This document shows, in pieces, positions 46,501-56,340 of a DNA stretch of 64,000 bases. Position 1 is the stretch's first letter; each line of letters starts with the position of its first letter. The stretch is from Amyelois transitella (Eukaryota; Arthropoda; Insecta; Lepidoptera; Pyralidae): NCBI RefSeq assembly GCF_032362555.1, contig NC_083531.1, forward strand, positions 3,472,001 to 3,536,000, in the 5' to 3' direction. Below the pieces are notes generated by a model. The model saw nothing but the letters and a program-made list of their open reading frames with translations. It had not been told where the DNA came from and ran no database searches. The translations under genes were made by a program, and so were the position numbers.

Positions 46501-49500
46501 TTTGATTAGCGATTCACAAGTTGTTTTCGTACGGCGCAAAGCGCAGCAAAACCTACATAGACAAATGCAAGAATCAGAATTGTGCACCCTTCTACTCTTC
46601 TTAGTACGTTTATACAAAAAGTATGGCATATGTAGGCTTTTAAATTTCAGTTCAGGAAACAACTTCTATTTAAATGAAAAAAAAATCACAATTCTTTTCA
46701 CTATCCACTTAGTTCCAAAGTTCAAGACACTATTGTCTTTTAAAAATGTTGTTGTTCAGAGCAGAGTTTAAAGAGTTCAAAAAATTGTTGTGTAATTCAC
46801 TTGTCGTATCAATTTTAACAGCGAAACTCACTTCGTATTGAAATTCATTACAAACAGTCTATAGACGTATGAAAAAATTCCCATGTTGAATATTAAAAAA
46901 AATAAAATTAGATGCGTTCAACGAATTTTTCATTAAATTTATTAGTGGCCAGTTTTTTTTTGTTCTTGATTTAAAGACAAAATTGTTCTTTGTTTGAAAT
47001 TTCACAGTTAAAAACGCGGCAATCCCGTTCACAAAGAAACTGAAACAAGAGTTGCCTAGCGATTGTCGCGGCATAAAAGCAAGATTGTTCAAATACACAT
47101 AATCCCTAAATACATTCAGTTGTTATTGACGTGACAAATGTTAACTAGCGAAAACATAAAGATATGCAACTGTTTATTTTAACGAGACGAAATCGGTTAA
47201 GAACGCACGTCCTGACTTAAATACTTAATAATGTCAATACGTTATAATATAATAGTTTTATAAAACTAAAGTTTCGAATTTTAAATCGAAAAAGCAACGT
47301 TCTATTTGTAATGACGTTTCAAAATCTTACTTGTTACTTGAAGGACGTATATCTAATAATAATTATAATTTACGCGATGGAAGATTTTCAATGATTAAAA
47401 ATTTGTTAAGTACCATTTTGTTAAACAAATAATACAAAACGCAACAGGCGTATTACAAAACTAGATTCTTTTTTTAAATCGCGTCGCCTTTTTAAAAGAA
47501 GCTATTTTTAATTTACTTAGAAAGTTTCCATAATAATTATCTCAAAAATACTATTAGAATTGTTATTTATTTCCTTTCATAAAATGACAAATAACTTATG
47601 CGAACATCAGACAACATTTAATGCAATGTAAGGTGTTGTTAATTCATAATAAAGATAATAGTTATCACAATTAAAATTAGAATCATATTTACACTTCGGA
47701 TATGCGCAGGAGACTGCGTAAAACGTCAGTAAGTCAAATTATTCACTTAAGTCACACATAAACATCTGTAAATGTATTTTAGACTTACAAAGTTTAAGAT
47801 ACTAATGATATCATAAAAAATATAACTTTTTTAAAGTATTTTGTTATACTATAACGGGGATTAAGTGGAAATTCTGAAAACATCATGTCATTTTTAAATC
47901 TGTTATTAAACATAAGACATATATCGCTATTTGAGCAGTCTTAATAATTAAGCACTATATTTTTTTATAATGTCGTCTTAAATACTTACAAGAAATTTGA
48001 ACCACTAAATATACATACAATTAAACTAGCAATTTTCTAAACCAAAATGATTGAAAGCACTTTGATGTTTCAGTTTATAAAACTTAGGCCAAATTTTGTA
48101 AAACAAACTAAAAAAAAATTATCAAGACGTAAACATTTCCGTATGAATATCAAAACGATAAAATTATTTTTAAATTTACCACATATCGTTGACGGTACTG
48201 GCCATTATTGGCAAATTATAAAAACTAAGATTGTTTAAAAAATAAAATCCAATGTCGAAATTTGAAATTCGCGCTCGGTGAATAGCGCGTCTTCGCAGTC
48301 GCGTTGGCGCCAAATGACTATCAGTTATTTTAACGTGACGTCACCAGGGTCAAACGCATGATACCGAAAATTTAAATTATTTATTTAGGTGGCAATGGCA
48401 ATGAGTGTATTGTGTATTTTTATCAGATAACAAAAAGAATGTGCAAAAATGAAATAAGAAAGTGAAATAAGAAAGGATCGCGGTGTAACTTGTACATTTC
48501 AGGCAAAATAATGTAACCATGACCCAAGCCGATTAAGGTTCCCTCACATTAACGGAGGTCACTGTTGAAGAGCTTTTCCACGGGTAAGACGCAACCAAGG
48601 CAAACTATAAGAATATAAAGAAACTAGCTGTTTCCCGCGACTTCTTTCGCCGTAAAAGTTCACAGACAGACAACCTTTCATCCCCACTTTTAACTCTTTT
48701 TGTCGCAATAAATCATATAGCCTATGTTCTTCCTCAGGGTCAATTCTATCTCTGTAATTTTTTTTATCGAAATCGGTTCAGCGGTTTAGGCGTGAAAGCA
48801 TGACACACAGGCAGGGTTCCTCACACATTTTTATATTAGTTGGGTAGGCGGCGTGATATTGAAAAAAAAAGTGCGTTGTCACATTGACGGTGACACGTTA
48901 CTTGTTACACAGACTTATAATCCACATATGATCCACATATCCATCCATAATGCCAATGCAATGGTAATTGATAAACAACAGGTATCATAAAATATTGTTT
49001 ATTATTTAATCTACATTGTTATTACTGTCATTTATTTATTGCATGTAATCTCTAAAATCTATCAACATGTTTATCTATCGTCAATGGAAAGTTATGATTA
49101 TTTATTTTATATTTATACATTTCTTATATCGGGTTATGTATTTTTTTTTATCCTCTTAAAGACAAAATTACACACACAAGTCATAATAAAGTGAGTTATA
49201 AATGTGTGATGAAGCGAAAGAAGTGTGCAGGGATCGTGGCAAGTGGAAAGATGTAGTTTCTGTCTCTGCTTCCTACGCCCAGAAGTTTCTTCGTCTGTCA
49301 GCCACTTAGCAACACAAGAGTTTTACATCCTACTATAATATTATATATGCGAAAGTTTGTGAGTATGTCAGTATGGATGTTTGTTACACTTTCACGCAAA
49401 AACTAATGAACCGCTTACGATTAAATTTGGTACAGCAGCTGGGCAGCTGAATACCCACAATAACACATAGGCTACTTTTTATCCCAGAGTTCCCGCGGGA

Positions 49501-52500
49501 TTGATAGGGTTTCCATGCGGACGAAGTCACGGGCGGCCTCTAGTAAATACATAAGTATTGTGATTTATTGAACGGAATACCCAATTATAATATCACATCT
49601 TTCAAGTAAACGATGTCTCACGATAAACTTATCTACATGTGGCACGATCGGAACGGAAATGATAACAATTTTTCCATATTAGTCATTTCTAACTCATGAA
49701 TAATCTAGTAACTTTTGTAAAGGACAACCGATTCCAATCGACATCCTCCATTTTAGAAGTCGGTTACATTTCTAAAACCATTCTTCCGAATGTAACAAAC
49801 ACTCCGCTGAAAACTGAATCCAAATCGGTTTAGCGAAACGCGAGATAATTGCGGACAAACATACAGGTCGGACTGAGAACCAAATATTTTTGAAGGCATT
49901 ATTATTCAACTTCATAGTGATAGTCCAATTCCCTGACCTTGAGTCAGAGTTATCATAATCTTAGAGAGAAAAGTTAGTGTAACTGTCGTCTGACTTGACT
50001 GAGAAACAAAAGAACGAATATTCACAGGATTTCAGTATAAAATAACGCGAGGCGTAACGTCTTCAGGATTCAGGAATGAGTAAAATTACGCGAAGCGTAA
50101 CTTGCATCGTCAGCCCCCCCTAGAATAGGGGGTGAGTAATACAGAACTAAAAAGACACTGAAGAGATTTTGTAGGCAGTCAAGAAACGTTGTGCTGTCAG
50201 AGAGCATACGAGCGCAGCGCACATGCATCATGATGGCGACGGTTACTGGAAGGTTGGTAGAGCCATGTCATGTCATGTCATGTCCATGGTAACGGCGAGT
50301 CTACTGGAGACTTAATCTTTACACCCGGCTGATTTTCACGCGAACATTTTCCTCGCCATAAGCATTAGAAGCAACATACCTATGTAAACCACTCAAAAGG
50401 GTCTTCATACCTGCAGTTCGATGTGCAATGAATAGAAATATACATATCGTCACGTCTTTATCTCTTAGCTAGACAGAGCCAACTGTCTTGAAAAGACTGA
50501 TTGACCACGCTCAGCTTTTTGGCTTGATTATAGAACTGAGATTCAAATAGTGACAGGTTGCTAGCCCATCGCCTAAAAGTGTGCTTGTGCACTGAAGCTC
50601 CTACAAAAATATAAAAAAATGTAACAGAATATAAGACTCATTGTAAATTCCCATCAACGATACAAAAAAAAAGTAATTTATGGACGGTCTTTGCTCGTGC
50701 TAATTTCAAGATTAGAATGACAGATAGCGATGAAATGTTGTGCACAGCACAGCACTGATAGAAAAGGATCAGACGATAATGTCAAATCCCAGACAGAAAT
50801 TAAATAAGTACCTACCTAAATAGATTTTATTTTTACGACTTTAAACGACTATTTATAAGGTATGAACACATTTCGAATCGGTTATTCTAAATTTAAAAAG
50901 GTGAAATAATAAACAAAAGAAGCGAAAGCAATTCTACTCACGTTGCGACCTTGAAATGGGGCGAGCGGAATTCCATATAACCTTTGGCGCGCATGTCATT
51001 GTGTCAGTCTATTCTTTTTTCAAATTAGACTGAAATCCGAGAACACTGAAAACCGGACCAAGTGGAGAGAGTAAAGTCGGAAAGCCGACCCCGAACCCCG
51101 AAACACTTCTATGCGGTGCAACCGGGAACACGCAGAGAGATTCTTTTTTCAAATTTCTTAAAATGGCCGCGACGACCGGCGTACGGTGACGGTGCAAAAT
51201 ATTATCTTGCGAGCGGTTTAAAAACTGAATTTCCGGCATTTGAACAAGATGAGAGTCATTAGCAGTTTTGTTGAAGTAGGTAGCACATATCTGTGACAGA
51301 ACAGTTATCACTGACGTTACATACCGCTATCGTGAACATTATCAGAAGCAAAATAAAATTATTAGTTATAATTTTGTGTTGCAAGGAACTAATTTGTGTG
51401 TGAATGTAAGCACGTCTTTGATAAACCGCGTGACCCACTGTTTCGAGGGAGGGCGGAACTTTTATTACTAAGGTTTGTTGCAAATAGTGGAATAAGTAGT
51501 ATGATGAGAGTGCGATGGAGTCGATGATGTAATAAATATAGAAATATATATATATCTATATATATATATCAAGAAATATTTATTAATCTCTCTCTATCAT
51601 TAAGCCAAACAGCTGAACGTGGCCTACCAGTCTTTTCAAGACTTTTGATTCTGTCTACCCCGCAAGGGATATAGACGTGACTATATGAATGAATGAAAAA
51701 ATATTTATTATTATTTACTAATTCATATAATCACGTCTATATCCCTTGCGGGGTCAGAGCAGTCTTGAAAGACGACAGTCCACGTTCAGCTGTTAAGCTT
51801 AATGATAGAATTGGAATTCACAAAGTGACAGGTTGCTAGCCTATGAGGAGAATCCCAAGTTTATAAGCCTATCCCTTGGTCGCCTTTTACGACACCCATG
51901 GGAAGCAGAAGCAGCACACGGCACAATTATGGTCTGATGGAATGGTCTCAGGCAAATTAACAAAACAACAGTTATGATGTACCTACATACGTAATATATA
52001 AAAAAATTAAAATAAGTAAAAAGAATATCATAATACACCCTATATAATTATGGTTCATACGTAATATATAAAAAAATTTAAATGAGTAAAAAAAATAATT
52101 ATCGCACACCCTATATTATTATGTAAGTACAGCCGCCTACAGAACAACTTGCCCCTATATACCGTTGTGTCTACGAACCTATGAATGAAATAAAAGTCAG
52201 CACATACCTTCATTCATAGCCATGTCCATGAGCTGCAGATCTTCATCGTTCAAAATGGATTGCAGGAACCCATCTTGATTGGTCGGCGGCGCCATTTCGC
52301 TCGTCGTGTTCTGTGCAATGAATGAATGAATGAACGAATGAATAACTCTTTGTTGAACACAAAAAATAGGACAATGTTCTTTAAATAGCAAATACAAGCA
52401 ATTTCTTCCAAGTAACCAGTGGATGGATAAATACATACATACATACATATAATCACGTCTTTATCGCTTGCGCGGTAGACAGAGCTAACAGTCTTGAAAA

Positions 52501-55500
52501 TACTGAAAGGTCACGTTCAGCTTAGTGATAGAATTGACATTCAAATAGTGACAGGTTGCTAGCCCATCGCCTAAAAGACAAATTCCAAATTTATAAGCCT
52601 ATCCCTTAGTCGCCTTTTACGACATCCACGAGAACGAGATGGAGTGGTCTAATCTTTTTATTTATTTGTGGAAACACACGGCATCTTTTTGTAAGCGATG
52701 GGCTGCTAGCAACCTGTCATTAGGATTTGAATCTCAGCCATACCGCTGAAGGTGTCCTTTCTGACTTTTCGAGACTCTGTCTACCCCGTGATGGATATTG
52801 TCGTGATTGTATATAAAATTAGTCTACCCTACCCCCAATAAATGAAGTCGCATTCATGAGAAGTAAACTATAAAGGGTTTTCAATAAAACTTTTACGTTA
52901 CTTTCACTAGTTACACGGGCAAAATGTAGATGGCGCTACGTGTATGTTCGTTGTAATTATTTTTATTTTACAAAGGTCTATTTATTTAGGTATATACTAA
53001 AATTTAATTAGTCAAATTAAATACCTACGCATTTTTAATAAAAAAAAAATAAAACAAATTTATAAAATCAATTTTATGCCAATAAAGAAAAACTTATCTT
53101 TTGCTTCTAATTTCATTACAGAAATAGAATGTTAGTTGATTAAGAGACATTTCTAAATTGTTTACTACTATTAGAAATATAAATACTCAGATTTATTTCC
53201 AAAACAGGACACAGTATATTAATTAATGACGTCAACAGTATTAGAAAAAGATTATAGATTTTTATATAATTTTGCAGATAGCTAAGAAAAAGTACAATTT
53301 TCAATTGCGTTGACCATAAATATTGGTAGCAATTGTCAAGCTATTAAAATAGTATGTAGTTCAAAAAACTCTTACGAGATGGCGCTGCAAATAATCGCGG
53401 TGTCTACAAATGGGAAATTTTTAAGGCTAATTCTCACGTAAGAATAAATAGCGATAGGTTGTTGATATTATATTTTTTTTTAGATATCAATTTGCGAAAA
53501 CCTTGAAATTGTGTTCCTAGATATTTGTTTGCACCCTTTCTAGTTAGAATTGATTTCGCCAAGAGACAGTTTATGGCCGATGGTAAATTGGTTGAAAAAT
53601 ACTGTCTCATTTACGGCGAGAGGTACCTATATTTAATTTTAGCGTTGTGCGGCTGTCTCTAACTAGCAAAAGTCGGAACCGTTCACGCCTTCAACCATAC
53701 CTAGGTAACATCCCTTACGGGGTTGACAGAGTCAACAGTCTCGCAGACTAGACTACTCTCTCGATAGACTGCACGGCCATGTGCAGCTGTATGGCTCAAT
53801 GACGGAATTTAGATTCAAATAATGACCGGTTGCTAGCCTATTATTTTTTGTATTGGTGCCGGGAACCACACGGCACTTTACATAGTATACATACATAGAT
53901 ATTCTATACTCTACCTGATAGTACAGCGCGTCATGTTGTTGTGGATGATGGGCCGCTTCCACCTTGTAAGCGCCCTCCAGCGGCGCCGCCGCTCCAGCTG
54001 AAATATACATACATACATACATAAAATCACACCTCTTTCCCGGAGGGGTAGGCAGAGACTACCTCTTCCCACTGGCCACGATCTCTGCATACTTCATTCG
54101 CTTCATCCACATTCATAACTCTCTTCATGCAAAGTCGGCGGAATATACCATCGTTATTAATTTATATATTTACTACATACATACATATAATCACGTCTAT
54201 ATCCCTTGCGGGGTGGACAGAGCCAACAGTCTTGAAATGACTGATATTGAGATTCATAAAGGGTCAGGTTGTTAGCCTGTCGCCTAAAAGAAGAATCCCG
54301 AGTACCCATATAAGCCTATTCCTTAGTCTCCTTTTACAACATCCATGGGAAAATGATGGAGGGGTCCTATTCTTTTTTCTATTGATACCGGGAACCACAC
54401 GGCACCCGAAATATCATTGAGCGCCATAAATGTATTACCAGATAGCGCTAAAAAATCTTGAGGTAGGTGAGTAAAATCCTGTTACTTATGTAGTACCTAT
54501 ACCTAGTTAGGTTTGTGATATCAAATAAAATATTTTTCTTTCTTTCTTTTTTTTTGTTAATGATATAATTTAGTGTAACTCTTAGTTATAAGTTTTAAAG
54601 TTTAGTTTTTTATTTTGGTTTATTTTGTATGGTAGGTACTCGCAGAAAACCAGCGTCATGGCTCTGCCATGACACATGCTGAGCGAGGGCCATTTTTGGT
54701 GCATGCATGTAATTTAACAATCCGCTAATTCCAATTTATATTTTGTTAATGTACCAAATAAACGATTTTTCTTTTCTTTCTTTCTTTCTTTCTTTAAAAA
54801 AAATCTCTTTTCTTTTCTTAAAAAAAAAACAAATTAAGATAATTAACCGTGGAACACCTAGGTGACCCAGGTGTACAAAAAGTCAAACTTAAAACACTTA
54901 GGTAAACTTTAGTGTTTTGTTTTTTTCTTAATGCTTATGTATTTTGTAAGCAAAAATTTTATATGATAAGTTGTCTATATTTTAGTATCGGAAGATTTGC
55001 TGTGATGGGTACCAGCTATATGATACAGGTAAACTTTAGTGTTTTACGGGTCAGAAAATGATATATTTACCGTAAGCGTCGGGATGCTTTTCCGGAACAG
55101 CCGGCAGACCGGTGTGGTAGTTGGGGGCGTAGCCTCCAGCAGCCGCGTGGCCGCTGTAAAGAGTAGAGAATATTGTTATTACATACATATGGTCACGTCT
55201 ATAACCCTTGTGGGGTAGACAGAGCCGACAGTCTTGAAAAGATAGGCCACGCTCAGCTGTTTGGCTTAATGATACAATTGATATTCAAATAGCGACAGGT
55301 TGCTAGCCCATCGCCTAAAAAATGAATCCCAAGGTTGTAAGCCTTTCCCTTAGTCTTTTACGACATCCGTGGGAAAGGGATGGAGTGGTCCTATTCTTTT
55401 TTTGTTTTGGTGCCGGGAACCACACGGCATAAATAATTCTTTATTTATTTAAAGGCGCACCCCGGGCTCCTCTCCAGAGCGGTGAGGATGCAATCGGGAC

Positions 55501-56316
55501 AAAAGCCTGAGGAAAGAATACAAATTGTGTTCAACTGACCAGATATTATGATAAGTATACTCGTATAGTAGTAATATAGTATCGTTGAGTTAGTATCTCG
55601 TTACACAAGTCTCGAACTCACTAAGTAAGTACGAGGCTAACTCAATCTGTGTAATTTGTTCCGTATATTTTTTATTTCTTTACTAGCTGTGCCCGCGACT
55701 TCGTCCGCGTGGAATAGTTATTTTGGGCATTATTGAAGCTCTCAAGCTTGAATAATTTACCCCGTTCTCTTTTCACATTTTCCATTTTTTCTTCGCTCCT
55801 TATATTTGCAGTGTGATGTTATATAGCCTAAAGCCTTCCCCGATAAATGGTCTATTCAACACAAAAAGAATTTTCAATTCGAACCAGTAGTTCCTGAGAT
55901 TAGCGCGTTCAAACAAACAAACAAACTCTTCAGCTTTAAAATATTAGTTTAGATTTATTCAAAGTCACACCCCGAGCTCCTCTCCAGAGCGGTGAGGATG
56001 CAATCGCGACAAAAGCCTGAGGAAAGAATACAAATTGTGTTCCACTGACCTGATATTATGATAGTTTAGTTAGTATCTCGTTACACAAGTCTCGAACTCA
56101 CTACAAGGCTAACTCAATCTGTGTTATTTGTCCCGCATATATTTTATTTCTTAGACAGAAGGAAGAATACAAATTGTGTTCCACTGACCTGATATTGTGA
56201 TGAGGGTGCTGGGCATGCTGGTGATGATAGTGGTACTGCTCCGGGGGCGGCGGGATAGTCAGCAGCGACGCCAAGTCCTGCCACCGCTGCTCTACCGACA
56301 AACAGCGCATTAGAGA
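29930..56316 (-). CDS. cnc: Cap'n'collar (CncC/Nrf) bZIP transcription factor, 14 exons, 5' end beyond the window
   Basis: In transcript order the exons are 56316-56189, 55153-55071, 53997-53915, 52310-52208, 41227-41147, 40378-40267, 37139-37040, 35721-35601, 35174-35083, 34408-34279, 33450-33367, 32697-32567, 31913-31740 and 30043-29930. All junctions are GT-AG and in phase, giving 511 residues plus stop. Landmarks are [52 protein letters not shown], the CNC domain ([41 protein letters not shown]), the basic region [14 protein letters not shown], a leucine-zipper region, and the Nrf-type tail [18 protein letters not shown] factors pair with small Maf proteins on antioxidant response elements and drive detoxification and proteostasis genes. 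The N-terminal Keap1-binding region is not here. The exon at 40267-40378 could start slightly differently. In-frame sequence may extend upstream of 56316. Confidence 0.93.
30123..30190 (+). mobile_element. SINE-A head fragment
   Basis: It has ggccgtgtgtttcccggcaa and aataggaccactccatct with an (AAAT)n expansion between them. Confidence 0.6.
30285..30572 (-). repeat. Family D (subfamily b), reverse
   Basis: It starts ccgctcggtcacccatgtac, contains gagggcttcaatgttgccca and ends gcgggcacagctagtt. Confidence 0.8.
30585..30690 (+). repeat. Unclassified 100-bp repeat, inverted copy at 56428-56545
   Basis: It contains acgcgctggtaaattttgga and gtgatatataaagagataga. The same sequence lies in reverse complement at 56428-56545. 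Confidence 0.7.
30690..30915 (+). mobile_element. RTE-type LINE 3' end
   Basis: The frame [19 protein letters not shown] to SAYPSGKKA and stop is followed by gcgtgattttatgtatgtat. Confidence 0.85.
30962..31190 (-). mobile_element. Jockey/CR1-type LINE 3' end
   Basis: About 230 bp of the 3' UTR starts with gaatagaatagatttatttt. It is nearly identical to 15112-15340, so it inserted recently. Confidence 0.85.
31367..31615 (-). mobile_element. SINE-A, full length, reverse
   Basis: It runs from tcacgtctatatcccttacg to ggtgccggtaaccacacggc. Confidence 0.85.
32098..32341 (-). mobile_element. SINE-A, near full length, reverse
   Basis: It runs from aaatcacgtctatatctctt to ggtgccaggaaccacacgga. Confidence 0.8.
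32745..33015. mobile_element. Second copy of the candidate MITE, diverged
   Basis: It shares ttggcgcgaaaatat, an internal block of the form gagcgagat and ggttgcactattc-like sequence with 21274-21609. The right end reads gtggtagtactgtac, the complement of the left terminus of the first copy. The left terminus is lost. Confidence 0.55.
33557..33812 (+). mobile_element. SINE-A
   Basis: The head tgccgtgtggttcctggttc and the tail caagggatatagacgtgaat are both present. Confidence 0.8.
33855..34022 (+). mobile_element. RTE-type LINE 3' end
   Basis: It carries aaccgccgagcttgcacgaa to gcgtgattttatgtatgtat. Confidence 0.85.
34476..34654 (-). repeat. Family D (subfamily c), reverse
   Basis: It is the complement of the 21755 copy and ends cggggcgggtcgctagtt. 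Confidence 0.8.
34725..35080 (+). mobile_element. Two SINE-A copies in tandem, up to a cnc donor
   Basis: A diverged 3' part at 34725-34830 is followed by a complete copy at 34832-35080. The tail gtatgtatgtt overlaps the intronic bases of the donor of the cnc exon 35083-35174. Confidence 0.8.
35181..35325 (-). mobile_element. Jockey/CR1-type LINE 3' end
   Basis: It contains gaatagaatagatttatttt and accgcttccaaagcgcgtgt. It starts 7 bp beyond the cnc exon 35083-35174, right at its acceptor. Confidence 0.8.
35336..35590 (+). mobile_element. Diverged SINE-A plus a further 3' end
   Basis: Both copies contain the tctaccccgcaa/tagacgtgattatatgtatg type end. The last (ATGT)n tail stops about 10 bp before the donor of the cnc exon 35601-35721. 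Confidence 0.65.
35750..36700. other. AT-rich cnc intron without recognised elements
   Basis: No exon was seen. A segment of the form agtacatattaatatctta plus aaataattact occurs twice (about 36043-36080 and 36170-36200), an old local duplication. Confidence 0.5.
36705..36945 (-). mobile_element. SINE-C body
   Basis: It matches the 20884 copy (gcatcctcaccactctggag, cgaagcgactcccgtctgac, ggtttcctcacgatgttacc). The tRNA head is missing. Confidence 0.75.
37163..37299 (+). mobile_element. LINE 3' UTR tail with A/CAAA-rich end
   Basis: It contains gagataagtccgccattgca, the signal aataaagata and an aaaaaaacaaacaaac end. The flanking acaagaagagacgtttac on both sides is a likely target-site duplication. 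It separates the working acceptor of cnc exon 37040-37139 from the 32-bp array. Confidence 0.65.
37300..40057 (-). repeat. 32-bp minisatellite, about 86 copies, each containing a splice-acceptor-like sequence
   Basis: The plus-strand unit is gacaagaagagacgtttaYa followed by gtgttRctgtgK. Three positions vary (C/T, A/G, T/G). Read on the cnc strand each unit is cgtctcttcttgtcacacag: a pyrimidine tract ending in CAG. The same sequence (with gtcccacag) is the real acceptor of the exon 37040-37139. Period 32 is constant over about 2.76 kb, with no frame relation. Confidence 0.95.
40058..40202 (-). mobile_element. Truncated SINE-A, reverse
   Basis: It runs from ttcagctgttcggct through gacaggttgctatcccatcg to gtgccggaaaccacacggca. 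It abuts the minisatellite directly. Confidence 0.75.
40436..40752 (-). mobile_element. (TA)n microsatellite followed by full SINE-A, reverse
   Basis: A TA run at 40436-40503 is followed by tcacgtctatatcccttgcg to gtgccgggaaccgcacggca. The run replaces the usual (ATGT)n tail. Confidence 0.8.
40820..41055. repeat. Unclassified dispersed-type repeat
   Basis: It contains aatcaggatctcggaaacgg and ccgagcaaagctcggtcaac, preceded by an (AT)n run. The style is that of a common lepidopteran interspersed repeat, but no second copy is in this window. Confidence 0.4.
41341..41905. mobile_element. RTE-type LINE fragment (-) split by SINE-B (+)
   Basis: LINE parts are 41341-41505 (aaaatcacgcctctttcccg to gaactgaccctttga) and 41764-41905 (taccaggacgtccttaattt onward). 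They are adjacent in the intact element at 20690. SINE-B lies at 41510-41762 with the head ggcctctgtggctcagcggt and B-box ggttcgaatctcgg. Confidence 0.85.
41924..42300 (-). mobile_element. SINE-B (-) containing a 168-bp LINE 3' end
   Basis: SINE-B runs from tatatacgggacaaattaca to catgccctggccgggattcg. The insert 41977-42144 encodes [20 protein letters not shown] and [17 protein letters not shown] before a stop, the C-terminus of a non-LTR reverse transcriptase of another family. It is flanked by the 10-bp duplication cgaagtaagt. Confidence 0.85.
42301..43169. other. cnc intron DNA without recognised genes
   Basis: A family D-like remnant near 42300-42480 (cattcaaatcggaacaatag) is visible; otherwise AT-rich. 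Confidence 0.4.
43170..44125. mobile_element. Diverged SINE-A copies
   Basis: A degenerate plus copy lies at about 43170-43400, a SINE-C scrap at about 43790-43845, a plus 3' fragment at 43850-43925, and a clear minus copy at 43928-44125 (tcacgtccatatcccttgcg to cgcaccacacggcac). Confidence 0.65.
44126..45700. other. Large cnc intron, AT-rich, few repeats
   Basis: Only a SINE-B scrap at 45382-45445 (gttagcctcgaagtaagttc) and a SINE-A scrap near 44958 were recognised. The start tccgctcgggtcaaactaaa near 44440 is family D-like. Confidence 0.5.
45718..45883 (-). CDS. cnc: Candidate alternative first exon of cnc (short isoform)
   Basis: It is an open frame on the gene strand within the 11-kb intron. 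It starts at ATG 45881-45883 (a second Met is at 45839-45841) and ends at a strong donor, GATG|GTGAGT, at 45718. The end phase is 1, the same as the exon 52208-52310, so it joins the exon 41147-41227 in frame (...[14 protein letters not shown]). The encoded leader is rich in Tyr and Pro ([20 protein letters not shown]...) and unlike random AT-rich translation. Fly cnc is known to make several isoforms from separate promoters. The promoter would lie just above 45883. No homology was confirmed; the basis is phase, donor, composition and position. Confidence 0.55.
45900..50439. other. Large cnc intron, repeat-poor 5' half
   Basis: Long unique AT-rich DNA at 45900-48240 has no exon support. A family D relative lies at 48622-48845 (+), an RTE scrap at 49192-49270 (+) and a family D subfamily a copy at 49329-49543 (-). 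A low repeat load can mean regulatory constraint. Confidence 0.5.
48240..48360. promoter_or_regulatory. CpG-rich patch with a CRE-like palindrome
   Basis: The region gcgcgtcttcgcagtcgcgt and ttggcgccaaa is rich in CpG within AT-rich intron DNA. The full palindrome TGACGTCA lies at 48336-48343. It could be an internal cnc promoter or enhancer. No transcript evidence exists. Confidence 0.35.
50440..50580 (-). mobile_element. SINE-A 3' half, reverse
   Basis: It runs from tcacgtctttatctcttagc to gacaggttgctagcccatcg. Confidence 0.7.
50581..51589. other. Gene-free intron DNA with a less AT-rich patch
   Basis: At 50930-51440 the DNA is less AT-rich (agccgaccccgaaccccgaa, atggccgcgacgaccggcgt) and repeat-free. 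Both strands are open for about 65-100 codons, but no family is recognised. It may be regulatory. Confidence 0.3.
51590..51925. mobile_element. Two SINE-A pieces in inverted arrangement
   Basis: A plus 3' half at 51590-51690 and a minus copy at 51722-51925 have tails facing each other. Confidence 0.7.
52440..52815. mobile_element. SINE-A (-) followed by a diverged SINE-A (+)
   Basis: The minus copy 52440-52685 starts with a (TACA)n tail and ends at a degraded head (gtggaaacacacggc). The diverged plus copy follows at 52686-52815. Confidence 0.7.
52816..53699. other. AT-rich cnc intron, no gene seen
   Basis: No recognisable element except a possible trace of the Jockey/CR1-type LINE 3' end near 53185 (agatttatttccaaaacagg). 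Confidence 0.5.
53700..53877 (-). mobile_element. SINE-A with internal deletion, reverse
   Basis: It has acatcccttacggggttgac and ggtgccgggaaccacacggc, with the middle shortened. Confidence 0.7.
54003..54140 (-). mobile_element. RTE-type LINE 3' end at a cnc acceptor
   Basis: The (ATGT)n tail, in gene sense, ends about 5 bp before the atttcag acceptor of the cnc exon 53915-53997. The body is the complement of gtctctgcctacccctccgg. Confidence 0.85.
54173..54406 (-). mobile_element. SINE-A, reverse
   Basis: It runs from tcacgtctatatcccttgcg to accgggaaccacacggcacc. Confidence 0.8.
54620..54800 (+). repeat. LINE-like 3' tail with (CTTT)n microsatellite
   Basis: It contains gccatgacacatgctgagcg and accaaataaacgatttttct, followed by a TTTC run. 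The layout looks like a retroelement 3' UTR; the family is not identified. Confidence 0.45.
55182..55431 (-). mobile_element. SINE-A, full length, reverse
   Basis: It runs from tggtcacgtctataaccctt to gtgccgggaaccacacggca. The tail, in gene sense, faces the acceptor of cnc exon 55071-55153, about 28 bp away. Confidence 0.85.
55449..56160. repeat. Duplicated block carrying extra copies of a cnc 5' splice site
   Basis: The block order is SINE-C scrap, then the copied exon 56189-56316 donor region, then a SINE-B 3' part. It occurs at 55449-55680 and again at 55966-56155. The donor region copies are 55513-55555 and 56023-56063; the original is 56164-56203. A family D element (55685-55950) lies between the copies. 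Confidence 0.8.
55685..55950 (+). repeat. Family D (subfamily b)
   Basis: It starts ctagctgtgcccgcgacttc and ends ctttaaaatattagtttaga. It is complete. Confidence 0.85.
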
Positions 56317-56340
56317 CTGGAATTGAGACGGGTATTTATT

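Noticed and set aside
51009..51311. 100-codon minus-strand ORF as an alternative cnc first exon
   Set aside because: No donor in a compatible phase with leader-like coding was found; composition suggests chance opening in less AT-rich DNA.
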